A stretch of DNA of 64,000 bases, taken from assembly GCF_017876405.1 (NCBI RefSeq), contig NZ_JAGINW010000001.1, positions 8,197,203 to 8,261,202 of the forward strand. The letters run 5' to 3'. Every line of letters begins with the position of its first letter. Positions within the stretch are counted from its first letter, which is position 1. Shown one piece after another: positions 1 through 9,676 of the stretch. The stretch is from Kibdelosporangium banguiense (GTDB lineage: Bacteria > Actinomycetota > Actinomycetes > Mycobacteriales > Pseudonocardiaceae). The notes beneath the pieces were generated by a model. That model made no database searches. It was not told the origin of the DNA and saw nothing but the letters and a program-made list of their open reading frames with translations. The translations under genes were made by a program, and so were the position numbers.

Positions 1-1
1 A

Positions 2-3000
2 GGCGGCACCGACGCCGAAGCCGTGCGTGCCGGGCTGCACCGAGTCCTGGCCGCAGTGCAGTCCTGGCTGGCGTCCGACCCAGCGCCGGACGCGCGCTTC
101 GTGGTCGTCACCCGTGGTGCGGTCTCGGTCGACGACTCGGACGTCACCGATCTGAGTGGGTCCGCAATCTGGGGCCTGATCCGCTCGGCGCAGGAGGAGA
201 ACCCGGATTCCCTTGTGCTGCTGGACCTCAAGGCCGGTGCAGACGTGAACGCGGTGCTGCCGCGGGTGATCGCCTCGGGCGAGCCGCAGGTCGCGGTCCG
301 TGGCGATGAGTTGCTCGTGCCTCGGTTGGCCCGGGTCGCCGGCACGGACGGCGAGCAGGTCCGGATCGAGCCACACGGCACAGTGCTGATCACCGGTGCC
401 TCCGGTGCGCTGGGTGGCGAGATCGCCCGGCACCTGGTCACCGAGCATGGGGCCCGTCACCTGCTGCTGGTCAGCCGAAGCGGTCCAGAGGCCGTCGTCA
501 GGCTTACCACCGAACTGGTCGAGATCGGTGTCGACGTCAAGGTCGCCGCGTGTGACGTGGCTGACCGCGACGCGCTCGCTAAGGTTCTCGCCACTATTCC
601 GGCCGAACACCCGCTCACTGCGGTGGTGCACGCCGCCGGTGTGCTCGACGACGGCGTTCTGACGGCGTTGACGCCAGAACGAATCGACACAGTGCTGCGG
701 CCGAAGGTGGATGCCGCGCTGAACCTGCACGAGCTGACCAAGGACACAGAGCTGTCGGCGTTTGTGCTGTTCTCCTCGGTTTCCGGCGTGCTCGGCGCAC
801 CAGGACAGGGCAACTACGCCGCTGCCAACGCCTTCCTCGACGCGCTTGCCGCGCACCGCAAGGCGGCTGGCCTCACGGCTTCGTCGCTGGCCTGGGGCCT
901 GTGGGGACAGGCAGGCGGGATGGGCGGCACGTTGTCGGATGACGACGTCACCCGGCTGTCCGCGGCCGGCCTGGTTCCGCTGTCCACTCAGGACGGCCTG
1001 GCCATGTTCGACGCGGCACTGGCCAGCGGTCACGCCGCGATCGTCCCGGCAACGCTGGACATCGCCGCTCTGCGCAAGCCGGGGGCCCGCGTTCCGCGGC
1101 TGCTGCAGGACCTGGTCGGCCGGCAGGCCCGGCGGGTCGCTTCCGAAGGCTTCACAGTTTCCGCTTCAGCTCCGGTCGGCTCGTTCGCCGCGAGCATCGA
1201 GGCACTCGCCGAAGCAGACCGCCGTGACGCCGTGCTCAACCTGGTGCGGACCCACGCGGCCGCGGTCCTCGCCTACGGCTCCGCCGACGAGATCGAGCCG
1301 GCCACCCAGTTCCAGCAGCTCGGCTTCGACTCGCTGACCGCGATCGAGCTGCGCAACGGACTGACCGCGGCCACCGGGCAGCGTCTGCCCGCCACGCTGA
1401 TCTTCGACTACCCGACCTCGTCCGCGTTGGCCGACCATCTGCTCGCCGAGCTCACCGGCGGTCACGAGACCGTGACCACGGCCAGGCAGGAAGTCTCGGA
1501 CGAACCGATCGCGATCATCGGCATGGCCTGCCGGTTGCCTGGCGGGGTCACCTCGCCGGAGGACCTGTGGCAGCTGGTCGCCAACGGTGGCGACGCGATC
1601 GGTGACTTCCCGGCCGACCGTGGCTGGGACGTCGACTCGCTGCACGACCCGAGCGGACGGCGGTCAGGTACCACGTACGTGGCCAAGGGTGGTTTCGTCT
1701 ATGACGCGGGGGAGTTCGACCCCGGGTTCTTCGGTGTGTCGCCCAAGGAAGCGCCGCTGATCGACCCGCAGCAGCGGTTGCTGCTGGAGTCGTCGTGGGA
1801 GGCGCTGGAGCGGGCCGGGATCGACCCGACGTCGCTGAAGGGCAGCCCGACCGGTGTGTACGCCGGTGTGCAGTACCACGACTATGTGGGTGCCAACAGC
1901 GCCGGCTCGATCGTCACCGGCCGCGTCGCCTACAGCCTGGGCCTGGAGGGCCCGGCGATCAGCGTGGACACTGCGTGTTCCTCGTCGCTGGTCGCGATGC
2001 ACATGGCCGCGCAGGCGCTGCGCCGCGACGACTGCTCGCTCGCACTCGCGGGTGGCGTGACCGTGATGGCCACGCCGGAGACGTTCGTCGAGTTCAGCCG
2101 CCAGCAAGGGCTCGCACCAGACGGACTGTGCAAAGCGTTCTCCGACGACGCGGACGGGACGGCATGGTCTGAGGGCGTCGGTGTGCTCGTGCTGGAGCGG
2201 CTGTCGGACGCCCGCCGCAACGGCCACCAGGTGCTCGCTGTGCTGCGGGGCAGCGCGATCAACCAGGACGGTACGTCCAACGGTTTGACCGCCCCGAACG
2301 GACCGGCCCAGCAGCGGGTCATCAGGGCGGCTCTGGCCGACGCCGGGCTGGCCGCGTCCGATGTGGACGCTGTCGAGGCGCATGGCACGGGCACCAAGCT
2401 CGGCGACCCGATCGAAGCGCAGGCACTGCTTGCCACTTACGGCAAGGAAGCACCGATCGAGCGTCCGCTGTGGATCGGATCGGTGAAGTCGAACATCGGT
2501 CACACACAGGCCGCCGCCGGTGCGGCCAGTGTGATCAAGATGGTGATGGCGATGCGCAACGGCGAACTGCCCGTGAGCTTGCACGTCGGGCAGCCGTCGG
2601 CGGAGATCGACTGGTCGGCCGGCAACGTGAAAGTCCTGACCGAGCCGGTGAAATGGCTGCCCAACGGCCGGATCCGGCGGGCCGGTGTGTCCTCGTTCGG
2701 GGTCAGTGGCACCAACGCGCACGTGATCCTGGAGGAAGGCGACCGGCGCGAGGTCGAGGCGGCCGATTCGTGGGACGGTCCGGTCGTGTGGCCGGTCTCC
2801 GGCCGGGGATCGGTGGCCCTGCGCGCACAGGCTGAGCAACTGCTGAACCATGTGGGCGAGGACCCGGACGGCAGCCTGGGCGACATCGGATACTCGCTGG
2901 CCACCTCGCGGACCGCCTTCGAACAGCGTGCCGTGTTGATCGGCAGCAGGCGGCCGGAGTTCCTGCGCGGCCTGGTGGCCCTGATCGACGACGAGGAAGC

Positions 3001-6000
3001 ACCCGGCGTTGTCCGTGGGGTCGCGTCTGCCGGTGGCAAGACCGCCTTCCTGTTCGCCGGGCAGGGGTCGCAGCGTCTCGGCATGGGAGCCGAACTGGCG
3101 CAACGGTATCCGGCCTTCGCCGACGCGTACGACGAGGTGTGCGCCGAACTGGACAAGCACACCGACCGTCCGATCCGTGAGGTGATCGACGGCGACGCCG
3201 AAGCCTTGGCACAGACCGGCTACACCCAGCCGGCACTGTTCGCGATCGAGGTCGCGCTGTTCCGGTTGCTGGAGTCGTGGGGCGTCAGGCCGGACGTACT
3301 TGTGGGGCATTCGATCGGTGAGCTGGCCGCCGCGCACTGCGCCGGTGTCCTGTCGCTCGCCGACGCGGCTGCTCTCATCACTGCGCGCGGCGCGCTGATG
3401 CAGGCGTTGCCTACAGGTGGCGCGATGGTGGCCATCGGAGCCAGGCTGGACGACGTTCTCGCCGCCGCTGGCGACACGGTGGACATCGCGGCCGTCAACG
3501 GCCCGCAGTCGGTCGTCATCGCCGGTGACGAGGCGTCGGTCGACGCTGTCGCCGCGTCGTTCGAAGGCAAGAGCAAGACCACGAAGCTGCGTGTGTCGCA
3601 TGCGTTCCACTCACGGCTGATGGAGCCGATGCTCGCCGAGTACCGCACCATTGCCGAAGGCCTGACCTATGCGGCACCGCGCGTTCCGATCATCTCGACC
3701 GTGACCGGGACGCCCGTGTCCGCTGAGGAACTGGCGTCGCCGGACCACTGGGTGAACCAGGTACGGGCGGCTGTGCGGTTCCGTGACGCGGTTGTGCGAG
3801 CGGCTTCCGATGGTGTGACCAGGTTCGTCGAGCTCGGGCCGGACGCCACCCTGACCGCGATGGCCGACCAGAGCCTTGAGGAGCGGGCCGACGGTACGGT
3901 CCTGACGCCGTTGCTGCTCAAGGACAAGCCGGAGCCGAAGGCGGCGCTGACCGGCCTGGCCCAGCTGCACGTGAGCGGCAAGACCGTGGACTGGCAGGCG
4001 GTGTTCGCGCCGACCGGGGCACGTTCGGTCGAGTTGCCGACGTACCCGTTCCAGCGGCAGCGGTACTGGCTGGACAGCATCGGGATCACGGGCTCGGGCG
4101 AGGAGGAGCACCCGTTGCTCGGTTCGGCTGTGGAGCTGGCCGGCGCGGAGGGGATGCTCTTCACCGGCCGTATCTCCGCCGGGACACATCCATGGCTCAC
4201 CGAACACGCCGTCAACGGGTCGTTCGTGTTCCCTGGCACGGGTTTCGTGGAGATGGCGATCCGGGCAGGCGACGCCGTCGGCTGTCACCGGATCGACGAG
4301 CTGACTCTGGAATTCCCGCTCGTCGTGCCTGAGCGCAACGGCGTGCGTGTCCAGTTCGCGCTGGACGGACCTGGTGACGGGGGAGTGCGGCCGTTCAGCG
4401 TGCACTCACGCGCCGCGGGTGCGCCGGACGGCACACCGTGGACCCGGCACGCCACTGGCACGCTCGCGCCGGGCGGCAAGCCGGAATCCTTCGATCTCAC
4501 CGAATGGCCGCCGGCCGGCGCCGAACAGGTGGACATCGAGGGCTCGTACGACGATTTGGCGGCGGACGGCCTGGTCTACGGCCCGACCTTCCGGGGAATG
4601 CGCACGGCGTGGCAGCGTGGCGGCGAGTCCTTCACCGAGGTGGTTCTGCCACGGTCTGCTACGTCCGATGTGGACAAATTCGGTATCCACCCGGCACTGT
4701 TGGACGCGACGCTGCACGCGATCGGGCTTTCCTCGGCCGCGGGACAGGAGCCGGTGCTCCCGTTCGCGTGGGAGAACGTGCGGCTGCACGCCGGGGGCGC
4801 GACCAGTCTGCGGGTGCACGTGCGGCCAGTCGGAACCGGTGCGGTGGAGCTCGACATCGCCGACAACACCGGCGCTCCGGTCGCTTCGATCGGGTCGTTG
4901 TTGCTGCGGCCGATGTCTGCTGTGCCGCAGGCCGCGGAAGGCTCGGCAGGGGACTCGTTGTTCGCGGTGTCCTGGCAGCAAGCGGAGCCTGACGCGGTGG
5001 CCGGCGGGACCAAGTGGACAGTCGTCGGCGACGACCGGCTGGGCATCGCCGGTGCACTCGAAGCCACGACAGTGGCCGGCATCGACGAGGTGGGTCAGGA
5101 CAATGTGCTGATCCTGCCCAGCGGCGACTCGAACGCCACGGATGCTGCCTCGATACATGCCGAAACCAACCGCGTGCTGGACACGCTGAAAGCGTGGCTG
5201 GCTGACGAAAGGCTGGCTGACACCACGTTGTTGGTGCTGACCAGGGGAGCTGTGTCCTGCGGCGGTGAGGACGCCGCTGATCTGGCCGGTGCCGCGGTCG
5301 CCGGACTCGTGCGGTCGGCGCAGGCGGAGAACCCCGGCCGGATCGTCCTGGCCGACCTGGACGCGGGCACTCCGTCACCACGGACCCTGGCCGCGATCGT
5401 GGCCTCCGGTGAACCGCAGGTCGCGGTTCGCACCGGTTCGGTCCTGGTACCGCGCCTGGAACGGGCCACTGGCACGAGCGGAGCGTGGGACGCCGAAGGC
5501 ACAGTTCTGGTCACCGGCGCCACCGGTGCACTGGGCGGCATCGTGGCCAAGCACTTGGTCACCGCGCACGGTGTGCAGAACCTGCTGCTGGCCAGCAGGC
5601 GAGGCCTGGACGCGCCCGGTGCGGACGTCCTGCGGGACGAGCTGACCTCCTTGGGCGCCAACGTGTCCGTGGTCGCGTGCGATGTGGCGGACCGGGATGC
5701 CACAGCCGCCATGCTGGCGGCGATCCCGGCCGGCGCACCGCTGCGTGGCGTGGTCCACTCGGCGGGCGTGCTGGACGACGGCGTGATCACGTCGTTGACC
5801 CCGGAACGCCTTGACGCGGTGCTCAAGCCGAAGGTCGACGCGGCACTGACTCTGCACGAGCTGACCAAGGATCTGGACCTCTCCGCGTTTGTGCTGTTCT
5901 CCTCGGCCGCAGGTGTGCTCGGCGCGCCAGGGCAGGGCAGCTACGCGGCAGCGAACGCGTTCCTCGACGCACTGGCGACCCGGCGTAAGGCGGCGGGTCT

Positions 6001-6832
6001 ACCGGGCGTCTCGCTCGCGTGGGGTCTGTGGGCGGCCGAGGACAACGGCATGGCTGCTGACCTGAGCGACGCCGACCGGCAACGGATCGCGGAGACCGGC
6101 ATCACCGCACTGTCCACTGAGGACGGGCTGCGGCTGTTCGACGCGACCACCGGCGGTGGCGAAGCCGTGCTTCTGCCGATGCCGCTGGACACCCGTGCCC
6201 TGCAGGGCGCCGGTGACGACGACCTGCCGGCGATCCTGCGCGGCCTGGTGCGTCCCGCCGGCCGCAGGGCCGCCAACGACGCGCAGGAGGACACCGGTTC
6301 GCTGGCCCAGCAACTGGCCGAGATGCCCGAACGGCGCCGTCGGCCCGCATTGCTGGAGCTGGTCCGCACCCAGGCCGCGGCCCTGCTCGGCTACTCGGGC
6401 ATCGAGGAGGTCGAGCCGGATCGCCCGTTCAACGAGATCGGCTTCGACTCCTTGTCGGCCACCGGTTTCCGCAACAAGCTCAGCCTGCTCACCAAGCTGA
6501 AGCTGCCGGCCAGCCTGATCTTCGACTACCCCAACTCGCGGGTGCTGGCCGATCACCTCGCCGAGCAGTTGCTGCCGCATGAGGAGGCAGAGCAGAGCGC
6601 AGACAGTGCGGAAGCGTTGACTGAGCAAGGGGTACGCGACATCCTCGCGTCGATCCCGTTGGCACAGCTGCGAAAGGCGGGCCTGCTGGACAGCCTGCTC
6701 GAACTGGGCGGTGCCGGCTCGGTCGAAGTACTGGAAGAGGACATTTCGATCGACGGCGCCGTGGACATTGACGACCTGGACAGCGAAGCGCTGATCAACA
6801 TGGCGATCGGCGCGGGCCGGGACGAGGACTGA
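2..6832 (+). CDS. Modular type I polyketide synthase, 3' part (KR-ACP / KS-AT-DH-KR-ACP)
   Basis: The reading frame is open from the left edge, so the N-terminus is missing. Numbering from nt 23, a KR (NADPH loop near residue 118, LDD motif and GQGNY active site) and an ACP (GFDSL near 433) finish one module. A complete module follows: KS (CSSS near 651, EAHGTGT, KSNIGH), AT (GHSIGE near 1095, HAFH signature known for malonyl-CoA), DH (HxxxGxxxxP near 1394 and DATLH), KR (about 1827, LDD so predicted B-type) and ACP (about 2140). The module should extend by malonate and leave a double bond. There is no ER or thioesterase. The acidic helical tail after the last ACP looks like a C-terminal docking domain, so another PKS protein probably accepts the chain. 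No further PKS gene lies downstream; the rest of the synthase must be to the left. Confidence 0.97.
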   Translation, partial: GGTDAEAVRAGLHRVLAAVQSWLASDPAPDARFVVVTRGAVSVDDSDVTDLSGSAIWGLIRSAQEENPDSLVLLDLKAGADVNAVLPRVIASGEPQVAVRGDELLVPRLARVAGTDGEQVRIEPHGTVLITGASGALGGEIARHLVTEHGARHLLLVSRSGPEAVVRLTTELVEIGVDVKVAACDVADRDALAKVLATIPAEHPLTAVVHAAGVLDDGVLTALTPERIDTVLRPKVDAALNLHELTKDTELSAFVLFSSVSGVLGAPGQGNYAAANAFLDALAAHRKAAGLTASSLAWGLWGQAGGMGGTLSDDDVTRLSAAGLVPLSTQDGLAMFDAALASGHAAIVPATLDIAALRKPGARVPRLLQDLVGRQARRVASEGFTVSASAPVGSFAASIEALAEADRRDAVLNLVRTHAAAVLAYGSADEIEPATQFQQLGFDSLTAIELRNGLTAATGQRLPATLIFDYPTSSALADHLLAELTGGHETVTTARQEVSDEPIAIIGMACRLPGGVTSPEDLWQLVANGGDAIGDFPADRGWDVDSLHDPSGRRSGTTYVAKGGFVYDAGEFDPGFFGVSPKEAPLIDPQQRLLLESSWEALERAGIDPTSLKGSPTGVYAGVQYHDYVGANSAGSIVTGRVAYSLGLEGPAISVDTACSSSLVAMHMAAQALRRDDCSLALAGGVTVMATPETFVEFSRQQGLAPDGLCKAFSDDADGTAWSEGVGVLVLERLSDARRNGHQVLAVLRGSAINQDGTSNGLTAPNGPAQQRVIRAALADAGLAASDVDAVEAHGTGTKLGDPIEAQALLATYGKEAPIERPLWIGSVKSNIGHTQAAAGAASVIKMVMAMRNGELPVSLHVGQPSAEIDWSAGNVKVLTEPVKWLPNGRIRRAGVSSFGVSGTNAHVILEEGDRREVEAADSWDGPVVWPVSGRGSVALRAQAEQLLNHVGEDPDGSLGDIGYSLATSRTAFEQRAVLIGSRRPEFLRGLVALIDDEEAPGVVRGVASAGGKTAFLFAGQGSQRLGMGAELAQRYPAFADAYDEVCAELDKHTDRPIREVIDGDAEALAQTGYTQPALFAIEVALFRLLESWGVRPDVLVGHSIGELAAAHCAGVLSLADAAALITARGALMQALPTGGAMVAIGARLDDVLAAAGDTVDIAAVNGPQSVVIAGDEASVDAVAASFEGKSKTTKLRVSHAFHSRLMEPMLAEYRTIAEGLTYAAPRVPIISTVTGTPVSAEELASPDHWVNQVRAAVRFRDAVVRAASDGVTRFVELGPDATLTAMADQSLEERADGTVLTPLLLKDKPEPKAALTGLAQLHVSGKTVDWQAVFAPTGARSVELPTYPFQRQRYWLDSIGITGSGEEEHPLLGSAVELAGAEGMLFTGRISAGTHPWLTEHAVNGSFVFPGTGFVEMAIRAGDAVGCHRIDELTLEFPLVVPERNGVRVQFALDGPGDGGVRPFSVHSRAAGAPDGTPWTRHATGTLAPGGKPESFDLTEWPPAGAEQVDIEGSYDDLAADGLVYGPTFRGMRTAWQRGGESFTEVVLPRSATSDVDKFGIHPALLDATLHAIGLSSAAGQEPVLPFAWENVRLHAGGATSLRVHVRPVGTGAVELDIADNTGAPVASIGSLLLRPMSAVPQAAEGSAGDSLFAVSWQQAEPDAVAGGTKWTVVGDDRLGIAGALEATTVAGIDEVGQDNVLILPSGDSNATDAASIHAETNRVLDTLKAWLADERLADTTLLVLTRGAVSCGGEDAADLAGAAVAGLVRSAQAENPGRIVLADLDAGTPSPRTLAAIVASGEPQVAVRTGSVLVPRLERATGTSGAWDAEGTVLVTGATGALGGIVAKHLVTAHGVQNLLLASRRGLDAPGADVLRDELTSLGANVSVVACDVADRDATAAMLAAIPAGAPLRGVVHSAGVLDDGVITSLTPERLDAVLKPKVDAALTLHELTKDLDLSAFVLFSSAAGVLGAPGQGSYAAANAFLDALATRRKAAGLPGVSLAWGLWAAEDNGMAADLSDADRQRIAETGITALSTEDGLRLFDATTGGGEAVLLPMPLDTRALQGAGDDDLPAILRGLVRPAGRRAANDAQEDTGSLAQQLAEMPERRRRPALLELVRTQAAALLGYSGIEEVEPDRPFNEIGFDSLSATGFRNKLSLLTKLKLPASLIFDYPNSRVLADHLAEQLLPHEEAEQSADSAEALTEQGVRDILASIPLAQLRKAGLLDSLLELGGAGSVEVLEEDISIDGAVDIDDLDSEALINMAIGAGRDED

Positions 6833-6971
6833 ACCCATGTCCGCCACCCCTATCAGCCCCGGTCCGGCCATTATTGACGGCCGATTCGGCGGTGTGGCCA
6901 ACTGGGTACCGAACGGTTCATGTCATACACAGTTTTGCCGGCTCCCTTGCCAGAACAGAGAGAGGTAACCG
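6833..6971. other. Intergenic gap between PKS and ABC exporter
   Basis: These 139 bases separate the PKS stop from the exporter start. I see no gene, no strong hairpin and no convincing -35/-10 pair. A GAGAGAGG ribosome-binding site lies just before the next ATG. The exporter may have its own promoter here or be read through from the PKS. Confidence 0.5.
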
Positions 6972-7904
6972 ATGGTCACCGGCTATGCGATCGAGGCACG
7001 GGGGCTGCGCAAGTCCTACGGCGATGTCGACGTGCTCGAGGAAGTCAACCTACAAGTCGAGCGTGGCAAGGTGTTCGCACTGCTCGGCCCCAACGGGGCA
7101 GGCAAGACGACGACAGTGCGCATCCTCACCACACTGCTGCAGGCCGACAGCGGCACCGTCAGCATCAACGGATATGACACCAAGCAGCAGACCCACGCGG
7201 TGCGTGCGCAGATCGGCCTGACCGGTCAGGAGACCGGCGTGGACGAACTGCTCACCGCACGGGAGAACCTGGAGATGATGGCCAGGCTCTTCAAACTGGA
7301 CAAGGCCGCGGCCCGTACCCGGGCCGAGCAGCTGATCATCCAGTTCGACCTGGCCGAGGCCGCCGACCGGCCGGTCAAGACCTACTCCGGCGGCATGCGG
7401 CGCCGGCTGGACCTGGCGATCAGCCTGATCACCGAGCCGCCGGTGCTGTTTCTCGACGAGCCCACGACCGGGCTGGATCCCCGCAGCCGCACGCAGATGT
7501 GGGAGGCGATCCGGGAGCTGCTCGACGCCGGCACCACGATCCTGCTCACCACGCAGTACCTCGAGGAGGCCGACCAGCTCGCCGACCGGATCGCGGTGAT
7601 CGACCACGGCCGTGTGGTCGCCGAGGGCACCGCCGGTGACCTCAAACGTCAGGTCGGCACCGAGCGGCTGAAGCTCACCTACGCCGACGAAGCCGTCGCC
7701 ACCCGAGCCCACCGCCTCATCGGTGGTGTCCTGTCCGACCCGTCCGTCGTCAGCGTCGCCGTGGACGGGCCGGCACAGGTAAGGAAGCTGCTCAACGAGG
7801 TCGCCGACGCGGGTCTCGACCCGCTGGAGATCTCGCTGTCGCAGCCGACTTTGGACGACGTCTTCAACGCACTGACCGGAAACACCGCAGGAGCCCAACG
7901 ATGA
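6972..7904 (+). CDS. ABC exporter ATPase, DrrA family
   Basis: 310 residues. It should energise export of a hydrophobic product together with the permease encoded next. Visible motifs are Walker A GPNGAGKTTT (about residues 38-47), signature YSGGMRRRL, Walker B VLFLDEPTTGLDP, and TTQYLEEADQLADRI, where Gln replaces the usual switch His. That last feature is typical of DrrA-type antibiotic self-resistance ATPases. The ATG has a strong ribosome-binding site. Position right after the PKS suggests export of, or resistance to, the polyketide; this is inference. Confidence 0.95.
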   Translation: MVTGYAIEARGLRKSYGDVDVLEEVNLQVERGKVFALLGPNGAGKTTTVRILTTLLQADSGTVSINGYDTKQQTHAVRAQIGLTGQETGVDELLTARENLEMMARLFKLDKAAARTRAEQLIIQFDLAEAADRPVKTYSGGMRRRLDLAISLITEPPVLFLDEPTTGLDPRSRTQMWEAIRELLDAGTTILLTTQYLEEADQLADRIAVIDHGRVVAEGTAGDLKRQVGTERLKLTYADEAVATRAHRLIGGVLSDPSVVSVAVDGPAQVRKLLNEVADAGLDPLEISLSQPTLDDVFNALTGNTAGAQR

Positions 7905-8719
7905 CCCAGACCCTGTCCAGGGAGACTGTCCCTGCGACGCCGAGTCCGAAGCGACTGTCGTTCGCTTCCGCGATCGCCGACTGCCGGGTGCTGATCCGGC
8001 GTAACGTCAAGCACATCGCGCGCAACCCGGAGATGCTGTTCCAGGCTGTGTCACTGCCGATCGTGCTGCTGCTGTTGTTCCGATTCGTGTTCGGTGGCGC
8101 CATCAACGTCGGCGCCATGTCCTATGTGGATTACCTGGTTCCGGGGCTGATCATCGTCTGCATGGCGTTCAACGCCACCACGACCGTGGTCGGAGTCGCC
8201 TCGGACCTGCAAGGCGGGATCATGCAGCGGTTCCGGTCGATGCCGATGTCCGGCTCCGCCGTGCTGATCGGGCACGTGGTCTCCGGTGTGCTGCGCAGCA
8301 TGCTGTCCACCGTGATCATGATCGCGGTGGGTCTGCTCGTCGGCTTCCGGCCGGGTGGCGGCCTGATCGACTGGCTGGGTGCGCTCGGCCTGTTCGTTCT
8401 GTTCGCCACCGCGATCTCGTGGTGCGCCGTGCTTCTGGGCACGGTCGCCAAGACTGTCGAAGGTGCCGGCGGGCTCGGCATGATCCTGGTGTTCCTGCCG
8501 TATGCGACCAGCGCGCTGGTGCCTACGGCCTCGATGCCGGGTGTCCTGCAGGTCGTCATCGACAACCAGCCGGTGACGCCGGTCGTGGACTCCGTCCGCG
8601 GCCTGCTCAACGGCATGCCGGTCGGCAGCACCGGCTGGATCGCACTGGCGTGGCTGGTGGGTGTCGTCGCACTCACCGGGACCGTCGCGGTCCGGCGCTT
8701 CAAGCGTGCCGCCGCCTGA
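7901..8719 (+). CDS. ABC-2 type permease, DrrB family
   Basis: 272 residues, overlapping the ATPase stop by ATGA, so the pair is translationally coupled. The hydrophilic N-terminus is followed by about six hydrophobic segments. An ABC-2 region (GLIIVCMAFNATTTVVGVASDLQ, MQRFRSMPMS) matches the DrrB pattern. It forms the membrane channel for the DrrA-like ATPase. A long inverted repeat follows the stop and probably ends the transcript. Confidence 0.94.
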   Translation: MTQTLSRETVPATPSPKRLSFASAIADCRVLIRRNVKHIARNPEMLFQAVSLPIVLLLLFRFVFGGAINVGAMSYVDYLVPGLIIVCMAFNATTTVVGVASDLQGGIMQRFRSMPMSGSAVLIGHVVSGVLRSMLSTVIMIAVGLLVGFRPGGGLIDWLGALGLFVLFATAISWCAVLLGTVAKTVEGAGGLGMILVFLPYATSALVPTASMPGVLQVVIDNQPVTPVVDSVRGLLNGMPVGSTGWIALAWLVGVVALTGTVAVRRFKRAAA

Positions 8720-8734
8720 CATCCGCGGCACAGT

Positions 8735-8785
8735 CCCACCACGGGAGTGGTCATGCCTTACGGCGTGGTCACTCCCGTTGTGGTG
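8735..8785. terminator. Hairpin terminator after the ABC exporter
   Basis: An imperfect inverted repeat: the arm beginning CCACCACGGGAGTGG pairs with CACTCCCGTTGTGGTG across a short TTAC loop, with a few mismatches or G-U pairs. It lies 15 bases after the permease stop. There is no clear T-tract, as is common in actinomycetes. Confidence 0.6.
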
Positions 8786-8868
8786 CGGCAGGCATAGGTC
8801 GCCTTTAGGTGCTTCGCGCATCCTGTAACGGGTAGTGAAGAGAAGAACCCGTGGAGTGGAGTGCGGAG

Positions 8869-9477
8869 ATGGTGAGCCGAGTTGACGAGATGCCGGTGGA
8901 GTGGTTGTCCCCGAGCGCCGGAGACAACGGCGGCGCGGCCGCGTTCCTCACGCAGCTGGCCTGCCGGGTGACGCCACCAGGCGCCCGGCCAAGGTTGCTC
9001 GAGCTTGCCGTTACCCCCGGACAAGTGTCGTTCGCCTTGTCCGCCAACGGATTGGACGTCTCGAGCGCTGACCCGCGCCGCTGTGCCGCCGGCCAGATCC
9101 CCGGCCTGAAAGGCCAGTTCGACGTCGTTTTCGCCATCCAGGACGAGCTCAGCCGGATCACCGGCCAGCGGGAGCAGGTGCGGTGCCTGAGAAGGGTTTC
9201 GTCGTTCCTGCGCCCAGGCGGGGCTCTGGTGGTGCACGCTTCAGTGCCGGATCTCGCGCGCTGGGACGAAGAGCGCCTTGACCACGAGCCTGCTGGGCAG
9301 CGGCTACGGACGACGTGCGCGCTCACCGGTGACCCGGTGCTGCTGCGCTACGTCTGGCCCGCGGAGCTGGATCTGATGTGCGAGCTGGCGGAGCTGGCGC
9401 TGGAGGATCGCTGGGGTGGCTGGCGCGCGGAGCCCTTCACCGGCAAAGCCACCCACATGTCGGTATTCCGTAACTAA
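8869..9477 (+). CDS. Degenerate SAM methyltransferase-like protein
   Basis: 202 residues from ATG 8869, which has GGAG 7 bases upstream; GTG 8851 is an alternative start. The fold pattern is class I methyltransferase (FDVVFAIQDELSRI, FLRPGGALVVHASVP), but the SAM-binding glycine loop reads ELAVTPGQ instead of ExGxGxG, so catalysis is doubtful. The C-terminal third (RYVWPAELDLM, DRWGGW, MSVF) closely parallels the intact methyltransferase at 55034-55786. It sits between the exporter and the SARP gene. Its role is unknown; a regulatory or non-catalytic function is possible. Confidence 0.75.
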   Translation: MVSRVDEMPVEWLSPSAGDNGGAAAFLTQLACRVTPPGARPRLLELAVTPGQVSFALSANGLDVSSADPRRCAAGQIPGLKGQFDVVFAIQDELSRITGQREQVRCLRRVSSFLRPGGALVVHASVPDLARWDEERLDHEPAGQRLRTTCALTGDPVLLRYVWPAELDLMCELAELALEDRWGGWRAEPFTGKATHMSVFRN

Positions 9478-9568
9478 TGGGTCAAATTTCGCCGAACTCC
9501 GCAGTTGCTTTCGCTGAACTCCTCTCGGCTGCGGGGAGGAGTCTGCTAGTCCGATTGGACCGGGAAAT

Positions 9569-9610
9569 ACACGAACGGCCCGGCGAAATCATTCGCCGGG
9601 CCGTTCGTGT
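9569..9610. terminator. Perfect 18-bp stem between convergent genes
   Basis: Left arm ACACGAACGGCCCGGCGA (9569-9586), loop AATCAT, and an exactly complementary right arm (9593-9610). It lies between the stops of the methyltransferase-like gene and the SARP gene, so it should act in both directions. Confidence 0.85.
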
Positions 9611-9676
9611 AACGCCGGATCACCGTTGTTCGGTCAAAAGCGAAATCCCACTGGTTACCTGCCATACGGTCGTTGA

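Noticed and set aside
1664..3610. Long minus-strand open frame (648 codons) opposite the PKS
   Set aside because: It lies fully inside well-conserved KS and AT coding sequence, has no recognisable domain and is explained by high GC third positions.
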